Positions 53,129 through 62,885 of a stretch of DNA of 64,000 nucleotides are shown here, piece after piece (the first letter of the stretch is position 1; every line of letters starts with the position of its first letter). Below the pieces are notes generated by a model that ran no database searches, was not told where the DNA came from, and saw only the letters and a program-made list of their open reading frames with translations. Location of the stretch: assembly GCF_041060425.1 (NCBI RefSeq), contig NZ_JAULBC010000002.1, positions 62,001 to 126,000 of the forward strand. The letters run 5' to 3'. The position numbers and the translations under genes were made by a program. Source of the DNA: Danxiaibacter flavus (GTDB lineage Bacteria > Bacteroidota > Bacteroidia > Chitinophagales > Chitinophagaceae).

Positions 53129-55384
53129 ATGCCCCGACTTATTGGAACCATATTATCCTGCATGGTACTTATGCTAAAAACATTTTGTACGCCGGTGTCT
53201 TCCATTGCGCTTGTAAAGAATGGCAGATCCGATTACACTATTGTATTGCCAGCAGAACCCACAAAGGCTGAGCGTAAGGCTGCACAAACGCTGCAGGATT
53301 ACATTTTAAAGATTTCGGGCGCAAAACTTGGCATCATAAATGAGAACAGCTTCCAGGGCAAATACGCAGTATATGTAGGTAAAACATCTGTCGCTCAACA
53401 GCTTGAGATAAGTTCAATAAAAGATGATGGTTTCCTCCTTGCAGCATCGGGGGACAATATTGTTATTTGCGGCCTTCATGGAAAAGGAACCTTATACGGC
53501 ACTTACACTTTTCTTGAAGATGCCTTGGGGTGTCAGAAATTTGGAAACGCACCGGTAACATACGAAACGAAAAAAGACCTATTGGTTGATGGCAATATGC
53601 ACTCGCTGCAAAATCCTTCATTTAAATATCGTCAGAGCTACTACCCTCCCAGTAACGACCCCGAATATTTGGACTGGCATAAACTGCAGAAATTTGAGGA
53701 TCTGTGGGGCCTTTGGGGACATTCCTTCTTTAAACTTGTTCCTCCTCAACAATACTTTGCACAGCATCCCGAATATTTTAGTATGATAAATGGCAAACGT
53801 GTGGCCACACAACTTTGCCTGAGCAACGAAAAAGTGCTGGAGATAACCATTAACAAGCTTACTGGGTTAATGAAGGAAAACCCGGATGCTGAGTACTGGT
53901 CCGTGAGCCCTAATGATGATGGTGGTTATTGCACGTGTTCCCTTTGCAAAAAAGTGGATGATGAAGAAGGAGGACCGCAAGGCTCGCTCATCCGTTTTGT
54001 AAATAAAGTTGCAGATCATTTTAAAGACAAGAATATCACTACGCTGGCATATGGTTATTCAAGCCACGTACCAAAAGTTACAAAGCCTGGCTCCAACGTA
54101 TACATTTTATTGAGCAGCATAGATGCGTTTCGCAGCAGGCCCCTGGCCGAAGAACCTTCCGCTGCGGATTTCAGAAAAATGGTAAAGGAATGGAACAGCG
54201 TTTCATCCAACCTGTTTATATGGGATTATACAACGCAATTCACTAACTACCTTGCACCTTTCCCATACATAAATTGTCTTCAGCCCAATTTTAATTATTT
54301 TAAAGAAAATGGCGTAAAGGGTGTTTTTGAACAAGGCAGCGGAGACACTTACGGAGATATGGCCGAGCTGAACAGTTTTGTGCAAGCCAGGTTGCTTTGG
54401 TCATCCGGCCAGGATGTTGCGAAACTGCAACAAGCTTTCTTCAAAAATTACTATGGTAACGGCGGAGCCTTTATGCAGCGGTATCAGCAAAGTATTGCCA
54501 GCGCATTGCAGCAAAGTGGTAAAAACCTGGATATTTACGGTAACCCGATCAATGATTACAAAGGATACCTGAGTCCTGAAAACATTGATATCTATTCTAC
54601 CCTGTTTGATAAAGCTGAGGCTGCTACCGAGACCAATCCAACCTTATTATCCAGGATCCAGGCAGCCCGTTTAGGTATTGAATACACGGTTTTACAACAA
54701 TCACGTTTTTTTGGCCCAGATAAATTCGGATATCTGCAACCCGATAACGGAGGAGGCTTTATGGTAAAACCAAATTGGCTGCAACGCGTCAGCCGTTTTG
54801 TCAAACAATGTAAAAAGAACGGTGTTACTGAGCTTTCCGAAGGTGGAATATCTCCCGACGAGTATGAAAACGAATGGAAGGAAATAATTGCAAAGGGCTG
54901 GAAAAACAATCTTGCCTTTAATGCAAAAGTTACACTGACAAATCCTTTTGTTGAAGATTACCCCGCGAAGAAAGAACGAACCCTGGTAGATGGTGTTACA
55001 GGCTACCATGATTTCAGTTATAACTGGCTATGTTTTTATGGAAAGGATATGATCGCAAATATTGACCTGGGAACAGAAAAGAACATTACCAACATTAACA
55101 TGAATTTCCTGGATGACCCGAGGCATTGGATCTTTCAGCCTGCCGCCGTTATGGTTGAAATATCAAAAGACGGCGTTAACTATAGCAAAGTAGCCACAAA
55201 AAATTTCAATACACCGGAAGAACATTATACAAACACCTTACAACATACCGTTTTTCCTCTTTCTACAACCATGCAGGCCCGTTATGTAAGGGTTACAGCG
55301 CAAATTTTATCGTCACTACCTGATTGGCGATATCACCCGATCAAAAAGCCGATGCTATGTTGTGATGAGATTTATGTGCAGTAA
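53129..55384 (+). CDS. DUF4838 glycoside-hydrolase-like protein with C-terminal discoidin domain
   Basis: 751 residues. N-terminal signal region, then an alpha/beta domain resembling family 20/67 hydrolase N-domains (AERKAAQTLQDYILKISGAKL, about 45-165), a DUF4838 barrel region (WGLWGHSFFKLVPP; YWSVSPNDDGGYCTCSLC) and an F5/8C discoidin-like C-terminus (about 600-751: NIDLGTEKNITNINMNF, VEISKDGVNYSKV, ARYVRVTAQI). Probably acts on an external or periplasmic polysaccharide; activity not established. It may work with the polysaccharide operon just upstream, but 199 bp with repeats separate them. Confidence 0.88.
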   Translation: MPRLIGTILSCMVLMLKTFCTPVSSIALVKNGRSDYTIVLPAEPTKAERKAAQTLQDYILKISGAKLGIINENSFQGKYAVYVGKTSVAQQLEISSIKDDGFLLAASGDNIVICGLHGKGTLYGTYTFLEDALGCQKFGNAPVTYETKKDLLVDGNMHSLQNPSFKYRQSYYPPSNDPEYLDWHKLQKFEDLWGLWGHSFFKLVPPQQYFAQHPEYFSMINGKRVATQLCLSNEKVLEITINKLTGLMKENPDAEYWSVSPNDDGGYCTCSLCKKVDDEEGGPQGSLIRFVNKVADHFKDKNITTLAYGYSSHVPKVTKPGSNVYILLSSIDAFRSRPLAEEPSAADFRKMVKEWNSVSSNLFIWDYTTQFTNYLAPFPYINCLQPNFNYFKENGVKGVFEQGSGDTYGDMAELNSFVQARLLWSSGQDVAKLQQAFFKNYYGNGGAFMQRYQQSIASALQQSGKNLDIYGNPINDYKGYLSPENIDIYSTLFDKAEAATETNPTLLSRIQAARLGIEYTVLQQSRFFGPDKFGYLQPDNGGGFMVKPNWLQRVSRFVKQCKKNGVTELSEGGISPDEYENEWKEIIAKGWKNNLAFNAKVTLTNPFVEDYPAKKERTLVDGVTGYHDFSYNWLCFYGKDMIANIDLGTEKNITNINMNFLDDPRHWIFQPAAVMVEISKDGVNYSKVATKNFNTPEEHYTNTLQHTVFPLSTTMQARYVRVTAQILSSLPDWRYHPIKKPMLCCDEIYVQ

Positions 55385-55475
55385 TAATTTAAATCGTCAA
55401 ATCATTAATGTTAAAGGTCCGGAGATTATCTTTAAGCTGTTCGTTATTTACAAATCAGCAGGATCCATTTTGAAT

Positions 55476-56276
55476 TTATATAAATGAAAGAATAGCATTT
55501 ATCACTTCCTCCGGAGCACTCATGTGCGGAAAATGTCCTTCGGTACCAATAGAAGTCAACCTGCTCACGGGTATATGTTGATTCATATAATCTCCAACTG
55601 CCTTTGGCACAACAATATCATTTGTTGTCTGAATAATTAGCGCAGGGATATTCAGTTTCCCCAGGTCTTTCCGGTAATCTGATTCAAAGATTGCCTTTGC
55701 GACGATCAGCGCAATATCAGGGCGTAATGCGGAAAGCGTTTGAAAGAATGCTTCAGCAAGAAAGGGTCTGTCGGGATTGCCCATGGCCAGCGCAGAAAAT
55801 CCACTGGCCCACGCCTGGAAATCAGATCGCATGGCTGCATACAAGCCATCCAGATCTGCTTGTGTAAATCCGCCAACATAACCGGTCTGCGCATCATCAA
55901 GATAACGCGGACTTACTCCCAGTAAAATGATCTTTGAAAAGAACGATGGATTTTTTATTGAACACAACAACCCAACCATCCCGCTAACAGAATGCCCCAC
56001 ATAAATGGCATCAGGAAATCGAAGATAGTTGCAAATGTTTTCCAGGTCGGTTACAAACCCCTGCAGACTGCTGTATCTTGAAGGATTGAATGCGTTAATA
56101 TCAGCATTTCCACCGCCAACATTATCATACAACACAATACGGTATTTATCCTCAAAGGCTGGAACTATTGCGGAAAATGAAGTTTGGTCAATCCCAAAGC
56201 CATGGCCGAAAACAATTGTCTCAGTAGCGTGAAGATTCCCTGTTACCCGCACATTATTTTTTGAGCTTACATCCAT
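55476..56276 (-). CDS. RsbQ/KAI2-like alpha/beta hydrolase
   Basis: 266 residues. Oxyanion-hole strand FGHGFGIDQTSF, YDNVGGGNADINAFNPSRYSS, nucleophile Ser in GHSVSGMVG, acid Asp in QTTNDIVVP and His in EGHFPHMSAP. GHGFGxDQ, S-P-R-Y-L-D and the four-helix lid are the pattern of RsbQ, KAI2 and D14. In Bacillus RsbQ works with the PAS-phosphatase RsbP; no RsbP is next to this gene, so the partner is unknown. No signal peptide. Confidence 0.9.
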   Translation of the reverse strand: MDVSSKNNVRVTGNLHATETIVFGHGFGIDQTSFSAIVPAFEDKYRIVLYDNVGGGNADINAFNPSRYSSLQGFVTDLENICNYLRFPDAIYVGHSVSGMVGLLCSIKNPSFFSKIILLGVSPRYLDDAQTGYVGGFTQADLDGLYAAMRSDFQAWASGFSALAMGNPDRPFLAEAFFQTLSALRPDIALIVAKAIFESDYRKDLGKLNIPALIIQTTNDIVVPKAVGDYMNQHIPVSRLTSIGTEGHFPHMSAPEEVINAILSFI

Positions 56277-56325
56277 CGGAATATTGACTGGTTGTGGTTT
56301 AAAACAAGCCCAAATGTATTGGAAA

Positions 56326-56665
56326 ATCGCTGATGTCTGATTTGTTGATCGCTGATTTGCGCAGGTGTAACAGGTTTGCTGTTTATTGAGATCTCTAATG
56401 CATGATTTTGATCGCTGATGTCTGATTTGCTCATCGCTGATTTGCTCAGGTGTAACAGGCTTGCTGTTTATTGAGATCTCTAATGCATGATTTTGATCGC
56501 TGATGTCTGATTTGTTGATCGCTGATTTGCTCAGGTGTAACAGGTTTACTGTTTATTGAGATCTCTAATGCATGATTTTGATCGCTGATGTCTGATTTGC
56601 TCATCGCTGATTTGATTAGATATAACAGGTTTACTGTTTACTGCGATTCAAAATATGAAGTGCCA
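56326..56665. repeat. 85-bp tandem repeat, four units
   Basis: The motif TGATGTCTGA recurs at 56331, 56416, 56501 and 56586, giving exact 85-bp periods. Each unit holds ATCGCTGATGTCTGATTTG words, then AGGTGTAACAGGTTTGCTG and GAGATCTCTAATGCATGA. The last unit is degenerate. Confidence 0.95.
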
Positions 56666-56853
56666 GAGAAAAACAGAAGTCTGTTAAGCAGACTGCAATC
56701 TTGCGTCCACAACAAGTCGTTGTACTGTAAAGAAATCAGACATCTGCAAATCAGACATCTGCGATTTGGCACCAGCGACCTGTTTGAGTTAACGAGACAT
56801 CTTGCACTGTAAAGAAATCAGAGATCAACACATCAGACATCAGACATCAAACA
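56666..56853. repeat. Diverged ATCAGACATC words
   Basis: 56740-56765 and 56815-56850 carry AAATCAGACATCTGC and CATCAGACATCAGACATC words, the complement of the words inside the 85-bp units, ending near the thioredoxin gene stop. Confidence 0.65.
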
Positions 56854-58095
56854 TCAGCGATCTTCTTTCAACAAGGATGTAATAAGATCATCAAACTCCT
56901 TTTTGAAAATCTCATAATGATCTCCTGTTCCCGGGCCATTGAAGCCGGTATGGATCTTTCTTACATTTCCTTTTTTATCAATAAAGATCGTTGTCGGAAA
57001 CGCACTGACCTTATCTAATTGAGGCAATGTTTTTTCCGTGCGCAATGTGTCAGATACTGCTACACCGGTAACCAAAATGGGATAATCAACTTTGAAGCGT
57101 TGTTTAAATGACTGCAATGCTTGCTGTGACTCTTTAAAGTCTTCGGTACGCTCGTATGCAAGGCCAATCACTTCAACACCCTTTGATTTATTTTTTTTGT
57201 AGTAATCGCTTAGGAACTTCGTTTCATCCATGCAATTCGGACACCATGAACCCAGGATCTGGATAACAACAACCTTGTTTTTATAACGATCATCATTGAT
57301 CGAAACATTTTTCTCATCAATGCCTTTGAATGTAAAATCAAGCTTTGATTCACCTGCCTTCAGTTTGGTAAGGCCATAGCCATCCGGCAACTCTGCAGAA
57401 GGATTGCGGGTTGCGCTCCACTCCTCGGTAGCTACTGCTCCTGAATAAAATTTACCACCGGAAATCTCATTGTTATTTTTAATTGCGGCGGTAAACAAAA
57501 ATGCGTGGCCACCATCAAAACCGGATAATTTCAAACTGTCACCAGACACTACGCCTTCAAGATAACGGTAGTCCCCTGACGTCGTGAGGAACGTTCCTGT
57601 GAGTTTATTTCCAGTTTGCCTGAACTCTCCTATAGCTTCGGTCTCACCAGATCTGCCGCTGAAGGTTGTAGACCATCTGCCGCTGACATTATAAGCCGGC
57701 TGAGCCGTTGCAGTAAATCTTTCTTTTTTATTATAAGCCGCGGCGAAAGGAAGAACCTGCACACGCGGACCATAACGTTTAACCCACTTGCCCGCAAGAT
57801 TTCCATCATCCTGCAACTTCACAACAAATCCGGATTCGAAAAACGGCATCTGAATCAACAATGAGTCATTCGCTGATTTAATATTATCAACCAATAAACG
57901 TTCATTGCCATTGATCACATACAGCACTTTTTTGCCGGCACTGTCTTTTGTTTCAAAGTTGAAAGTGATATTTTGACCATCCTTACGCTCTATTGAAGCG
58001 CGCCAGACACCATTTGGGAGCGTTTCGTTTTTGTTTTTCCAGCTTATCCCTGCAGCCGACGCAACCAATAAAGCACCTAAGAAGTATTTTTTCAT
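56854..58095 (-). CDS. TlpA-family thioredoxin-like exported protein
   Basis: 413 residues. Signal peptide (MKKYFLGALLVASAAG), a beta-rich N-terminal part (about 25-245; ISGGKFYSGAVATEEW, VSGRWSTTFSGRSGE) and a C-terminal thioredoxin domain with W-C-P-N-C (ILGSWCPNCMDETKF), followed by the cis-Pro loop SAFPTTIFIDKKG. The C-P-N-C motif fits TlpA/ResA-type disulfide reductases. Same strand as the SusC/SusD pair and 120 bp from SusD; co-transcription is possible. Confidence 0.9.
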   Translation of the reverse strand: MKKYFLGALLVASAAGISWKNKNETLPNGVWRASIERKDGQNITFNFETKDSAGKKVLYVINGNERLLVDNIKSANDSLLIQMPFFESGFVVKLQDDGNLAGKWVKRYGPRVQVLPFAAAYNKKERFTATAQPAYNVSGRWSTTFSGRSGETEAIGEFRQTGNKLTGTFLTTSGDYRYLEGVVSGDSLKLSGFDGGHAFLFTAAIKNNNEISGGKFYSGAVATEEWSATRNPSAELPDGYGLTKLKAGESKLDFTFKGIDEKNVSINDDRYKNKVVVIQILGSWCPNCMDETKFLSDYYKKNKSKGVEVIGLAYERTEDFKESQQALQSFKQRFKVDYPILVTGVAVSDTLRTEKTLPQLDKVSAFPTTIFIDKKGNVRKIHTGFNGPGTGDHYEIFKKEFDDLITSLLKEDR

Positions 58096-58215
58096 CCGGT
58101 TGAATTTAAACTATTGAGCAATATCCCTCTTTATTTTGTTAAAACTACATTTAAACTGTGTTGCTTTAACCAAATATTGTTTTAAATCAAGACTTTCCGC
58201 ACTAACGGACCAGGC

Positions 58216-59658
58216 TTAATACACATCAAACCAAAGTTTAGTGGTAAGCGCATCTGTTCCCTGCCTTGCTACAGCAGCAGTATAATTCTTGTTGTTCAAA
58301 GATTGTTCCGTACCGGGGTAAATGAAACGTACAGGCATTTTTCCACTCAATGCACCAGCTACCGCAGGCGACAAAGTTGGATAATCCAATCTTCTCCATT
58401 CAGCAAAAGCCTCCAAACCCTGGCCAAACAAAGCGATCCATTTTTGATCGCCGATTGACTTCTTATAGTTAGCGGCATTATACGCCACAGAAGGCTGCGC
58501 CAGATACGTTGCAATAGCATTGGCATCTGTGATGCTGTACTGGTTAAAAGAAGCGGTGATTGCCTGTTTGTACAAGTCCGCAGCATTTTCAGATGTAAAT
58601 CCTCTTGCGGCTGCTTCTGCCCTGTCGAACAATACTTCTGAATAACTCATAATAACTGCAGGAGCGTGTGGCGCTCTGAAATAGGTTCCCGGCTTAGACG
58701 TAACCGTAAAACCCAACGTACTTGCATCACCCGGCGTTAAACCGTTAGGAATACCTACATAAGTTTGTGGTGTTGGATCAGCCGTGGGAGCTGCAAATAT
58801 GGGCAACCTGGGATCGTTCAATGCAAACAATTTGTCCACGATTGATTTGCTGATGCGATAGTCATCACGTGTATCAAACAGGTTACTGATCGGATTCTGG
58901 TTGGGAGAATCTACATATACAAATTGTGCAATGTCGCTGTTGCTGCTGATATAACCGCTTCCTTCGCTTTGTATTTCAGCTATTGTCTGTTTAGCTTTTT
59001 CCGGTTCCCGGTCAGCGATACGCAAAGCAATACGAAGACGCAGCGAGTTGGCAAACTTCTTCCATTGAGAAATTTTATTGCTATAGATCACATCTCCTGC
59101 AATAGTTGAACCTGAAGCATTCAGCAGTGTTTGTGCGTTTTTCAGATCATCCAGCAAGCCGAAATACACATCTTTCTGCGCATCGTATTGCGGTGTAAGA
59201 TATTCAGAAATGTTACCGGCCTGTGAATATGGAATATCACCAAATGCATCTGTTAGCAAAGAAAATACCCATGAACGCAGCACCAATGCAACACCTTTAT
59301 AGTTGGTATTCTGTTGCTTATCCGCTACATCTATCACTTTATTAAGGTCGGTTATAGATTGCGCAAATCCTGTATTCCACAAACTGTTAAAGCTGCTGTT
59401 GTCCAGGATATATCTATCAGGATCGGTATATTGAATTTTGGCCCAATGCTGAATAAACAATAAAGAAGAGTTCATGTTATTGTCCGTTCCCCAATACGTG
59501 TCAGAACTGATTTTCTGCGCTGCGGTAAGCAGGTAATCAGGCTGTGGATTTTCAGCACCATTAGGATTCTTATTAATCTCAGCCAGGTCTTTTTTGCAGG
59601 AAGAAGCCCCAAAAGTTACAAGGCCTGCCAGTAATATGTTGATATATAGACGTTGCAT
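58216..59658 (-). CDS. SusD/RagB-family nutrient-binding lipoprotein
   Basis: 480 residues from ATG 59658 (MQRLYINILLAGLVTFGASSC); Cys21 is the lipidated residue. EINKNPNGAENPQPDYLLTAAQ and the later helical region VLFDRAEAAARGF with the TPR-like SusD core fit the SusD-like family 2. It sits 20 bp after SusC and forms with it an outer-membrane uptake complex (binding lid plus TonB-dependent channel). Substrate unknown: no glycoside hydrolase lies beside it, so a non-glycan ligand such as peptides is equally possible. Confidence 0.94.
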   Translation of the reverse strand: MQRLYINILLAGLVTFGASSCKKDLAEINKNPNGAENPQPDYLLTAAQKISSDTYWGTDNNMNSSLLFIQHWAKIQYTDPDRYILDNSSFNSLWNTGFAQSITDLNKVIDVADKQQNTNYKGVALVLRSWVFSLLTDAFGDIPYSQAGNISEYLTPQYDAQKDVYFGLLDDLKNAQTLLNASGSTIAGDVIYSNKISQWKKFANSLRLRIALRIADREPEKAKQTIAEIQSEGSGYISSNSDIAQFVYVDSPNQNPISNLFDTRDDYRISKSIVDKLFALNDPRLPIFAAPTADPTPQTYVGIPNGLTPGDASTLGFTVTSKPGTYFRAPHAPAVIMSYSEVLFDRAEAAARGFTSENAADLYKQAITASFNQYSITDANAIATYLAQPSVAYNAANYKKSIGDQKWIALFGQGLEAFAEWRRLDYPTLSPAVAGALSGKMPVRFIYPGTEQSLNNKNYTAAVARQGTDALTTKLWFDVY

Positions 59659-59678
59659 AATTTTCTGTTTTACCACTT

Positions 59679-62600
59679 TTAGAATTTAAGATTGATATTG
59701 AAGCCGTAGCTGCGTGTTGTAGGCAGGCTAAGATCTTCAAGCCCCTGTCCGTTACCTGTATTAAAGGCGTTCTCCGGATCTATGTTTGGAACGTTTTTGT
59801 GAATGATCCACAAATTGCGTCCCACAACAGCTATAGATGCGCCGGTAAATCCAATGTGTTTAAGCCATGAAGCATTCACGTTATATCCCAATTTAATTTC
59901 ACGCAGCTTTACATAAGAAGAACTGTAGATCCATTGTTCATCAAAGTTTCTCATTGACTTGTAGTACTGTTGTACAGGGAGGATCGCAGTGTTTTCTTTA
60001 CCATCTTTGGTAACACCTTTGAATATTACACCATCGTTATAAACTGTTTCGCCATTAGGACCGGCGCTTCCAGCTACTGTTCCGTTTGCTTTGTTATTGC
60101 CGGGATAATAATAAGCAAGTCCGCCATGTTGAGCATCTCTTCCAAACAATGTTTCAGCAAGAACACCGGTATAAACACCTGTTGAGTTAGTATTGGAATA
60201 CAATGAACCACCGATGCTTGCATCAACCAGGAAGCTTAAGCTAAATGCCTTGTAGGTGAAGCTGTTGGTGATACCACCTATCCAATCCGGCGTATATTTA
60301 CCAAGGATCTTTTTTGTTGGATTTATAGCTGGCGTACCATCAGCATTTACGATGATCTGCCCCTGATCATTTCTCAGATAAGGATTACCATATAAGCCGC
60401 CATAAGCCTGGCCAACGGTTGCAACAGTTTGCACATTGCGATCAGTACCTAACACATAGTTCTGCAGACGACCTTCCGCATCCAGCGAAATAAGCTTGCT
60501 TCTGTTCAAGGCATAGTTAACATCTATGTTCCATTGAAAGTTGTTTGTCCTAACCGGAGTAACGCCCAATTGCACTTCAATACCTTTGTTGTTCAGTTTT
60601 CCCGCATTCAATAATTTCTGCGTAAAACCTGTAGTTGCACTCACATCCACACTAAGGATCTGGTCATAACTGCTGGATTGATAAAGGCTCACATCCAGTC
60701 TTGCCCTGCTCTTAAATAAACCCAGTTCAACGCCTACCTCTCCGGAAGTTGTTGTCTCTGGTTTAAGATTAGGATTCAAATCTTTTGAAGGCGCTGTCAA
60801 CTGTGGATTTGAACCGAATGGCGGTGTGATGAACGGATATGTATTGATCAACTGATAAGGATCGGCATCTTTACCCACTTTTGACCATCCACCACGCACT
60901 TTGGCGTAATTCAGCACATCGCTTTTGATATGCAATGCTTCCGTAAGAACGATGCTACCGTTGATAGAAGGATAAAAATAAGACAGGTTTTGCACCGGTA
61001 AAGTAGATGACCAGTCGTTACGTGCTGTAAAGTTTATGAATGCGTAATTTCTGAATCCGATTTGTGCCGAACCGTAAATGCTATAAGTTTTAAGTTTGGA
61101 ATAATAGCTGGTTGACTGCAGAGGATCTCTTGAATTGCTAAGCGTGTAAACACCTGCGACTGCCAGCTTTGGAGCAAGCTGATCATTTTCCTGGAATGTC
61201 TTCGTACGGATGTTTCCACCGGCCAATACATCAAGAGAAAAGTCGCTGCTGATCTTCCTGTTGAAGTTCAACGTAGCTTCCGTGTTATTTTCGTTTACAG
61301 TGAATGCATCTTCCTCATAAGAACCATACGGAGTACCATTTGTGCCATAAGCAACCCTTATCTTTCTTCTGTCTGTGTAATAATCATTACCCGTTCTTAC
61401 ATTGGCCGTAAGTCCATCAATGATCTTATAGCTTAATCCAACATTACCAATGATACGATCCCTGCGTTGGCCAACTGTATTTTGATAAGCAATAAAATAA
61501 GGATTGCTGTAATACGCGTTGTTCCAGTTAAGCGGACTGCCGGTGTTGAAATAATTGTCCTTCAGTTTCTGCATATCAACCTGGCGTCCAAACCATGTGA
61601 ACTGAAGCATGGTGCTTGTTGCACGTTTTCCGCCGGCGCCTGGCAGGTTATCAGCATAAGTCTGAATATAGTTTGCTCCTGCGGTTAAAGTAAGTTTGGG
61701 ATCTATTTTTAATGAAGTGTTCAGAGAGAAAGAGTTCTTGTTGATATCTGTATTAGGGATAACGCCATTTTGCTTTTGTGTATTTGCTGAGAAGCGGTAT
61801 TCGACCTTGTCATTCGCGTCAGCAATGGCTACACCGTTATTGAACGTTGTACCTGTCTGAAAGAAATCTCTTACATTGTTTGGGTGGGCAACAAATGGCT
61901 GCGGACTGCCATCAAAGAACTGGGGGATCAATGAGCCATCAAGTTTTGGTCCCCAGCTTTCATCAACTGCATCATTCACGCCGCCACCTTTTCCGTCTTT
62001 ATAACTGAACTGACCATTAGAACCCTGGCCATAAGCATCCTGGTATTTAGGTAATGTTAACAGGTTTTCAAATGTTGTGTTTGAATTGATGGTGATGCCA
62101 AGCCCCTTCTTTCTTTTACCCGTTTTTGTTTTGATCAACACAACGCCCTGTGCCGCACGGGAACCGTAGAGAGCAGCAGCATTAGGACCTTTCAACACGC
62201 TGATAGATTCAATGTCTTCGGCATTGATATCTGATATAGCATTGGCATAGTCCCGCGAACCGTTAGAACCAACACCAGCACCAAGCTGAGAGTTATCTAC
62301 AGGAAAACCATCCACCACAAACAGCGGCTGGTTATTACCGGAGATAGAAGTTTCTCCTCTTATTACGATGCGGGATGAACCCATATTGCCCTGGCTGTTG
62401 GTAATCCTCACGCCGGCAACTTTACCTGCTAAAGCATTTACAAGGTTGCTTTCCTTAGCCTCAGCGATATCGCTGGATTTCAATTCCTGCACAGCATAAC
62501 CCAATGATTTCTTCTGCTTGGAAATACCGAGTGCTGTTACAACTACTTCAGTCAATGCACCCTGTTCACTTTCCAATACAATCTGCAAATCTCCCGGTGA

Positions 62601-62885
62601 GGCAGTTATGATTTGCTCCTTTGACTTATATCCTATATAACTTAACAGAAGTGTATCGTTCGCCGCTGCCGGTATGGTAAACTTGCCTGCAACATCTGTA
62701 GACGTACCTTTCTTTGAACCTTTTATGATGACGCTTACTCCGGGGAGTGGCGTATTATTTGCACCGGTTACTGTACCGCTCACCTGTGCGTTCAGTGCGG
62801 CCGATACTATTAGTAGCAATGCAGTTAATAGTGAATACTTTTTCAACGTTTTAGTTTTAAGACAAATAATAAAATTCAATACCAT
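59679..62885 (-). CDS. SusC/RagA-family TonB-dependent outer-membrane receptor
   Basis: 1068 residues. Signal peptide ends near AALNAQ; the start codon may be the ATG at 62885 or the internal TTG before KKYSLLTALLL. Carboxypeptidase-regulatory-like domain (about 35-110, GVSVIIKGSKKGTSTDVAG), plug domain with LFVVDGFPVDNS, and the large barrel ending in GFNINLKF. Active uptake powered by TonB; pairs with SusD just downstream. No anti-sigma FecR domain precedes it. Confidence 0.97.
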   Translation of the reverse strand: MVLNFIICLKTKTLKKYSLLTALLLIVSAALNAQVSGTVTGANNTPLPGVSVIIKGSKKGTSTDVAGKFTIPAAANDTLLLSYIGYKSKEQIITASPGDLQIVLESEQGALTEVVVTALGISKQKKSLGYAVQELKSSDIAEAKESNLVNALAGKVAGVRITNSQGNMGSSRIVIRGETSISGNNQPLFVVDGFPVDNSQLGAGVGSNGSRDYANAISDINAEDIESISVLKGPNAAALYGSRAAQGVVLIKTKTGKRKKGLGITINSNTTFENLLTLPKYQDAYGQGSNGQFSYKDGKGGGVNDAVDESWGPKLDGSLIPQFFDGSPQPFVAHPNNVRDFFQTGTTFNNGVAIADANDKVEYRFSANTQKQNGVIPNTDINKNSFSLNTSLKIDPKLTLTAGANYIQTYADNLPGAGGKRATSTMLQFTWFGRQVDMQKLKDNYFNTGSPLNWNNAYYSNPYFIAYQNTVGQRRDRIIGNVGLSYKIIDGLTANVRTGNDYYTDRRKIRVAYGTNGTPYGSYEEDAFTVNENNTEATLNFNRKISSDFSLDVLAGGNIRTKTFQENDQLAPKLAVAGVYTLSNSRDPLQSTSYYSKLKTYSIYGSAQIGFRNYAFINFTARNDWSSTLPVQNLSYFYPSINGSIVLTEALHIKSDVLNYAKVRGGWSKVGKDADPYQLINTYPFITPPFGSNPQLTAPSKDLNPNLKPETTTSGEVGVELGLFKSRARLDVSLYQSSSYDQILSVDVSATTGFTQKLLNAGKLNNKGIEVQLGVTPVRTNNFQWNIDVNYALNRSKLISLDAEGRLQNYVLGTDRNVQTVATVGQAYGGLYGNPYLRNDQGQIIVNADGTPAINPTKKILGKYTPDWIGGITNSFTYKAFSLSFLVDASIGGSLYSNTNSTGVYTGVLAETLFGRDAQHGGLAYYYPGNNKANGTVAGSAGPNGETVYNDGVIFKGVTKDGKENTAILPVQQYYKSMRNFDEQWIYSSSYVKLREIKLGYNVNASWLKHIGFTGASIAVVGRNLWIIHKNVPNIDPENAFNTGNGQGLEDLSLPTTRSYGFNINLKF

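Noticed and set aside
56854..62885. Complete polysaccharide utilisation locus
   Set aside because: Only SusC, SusD and a thioredoxin-like protein are present; no glycan-degrading enzyme or dedicated sensor on the same operon.
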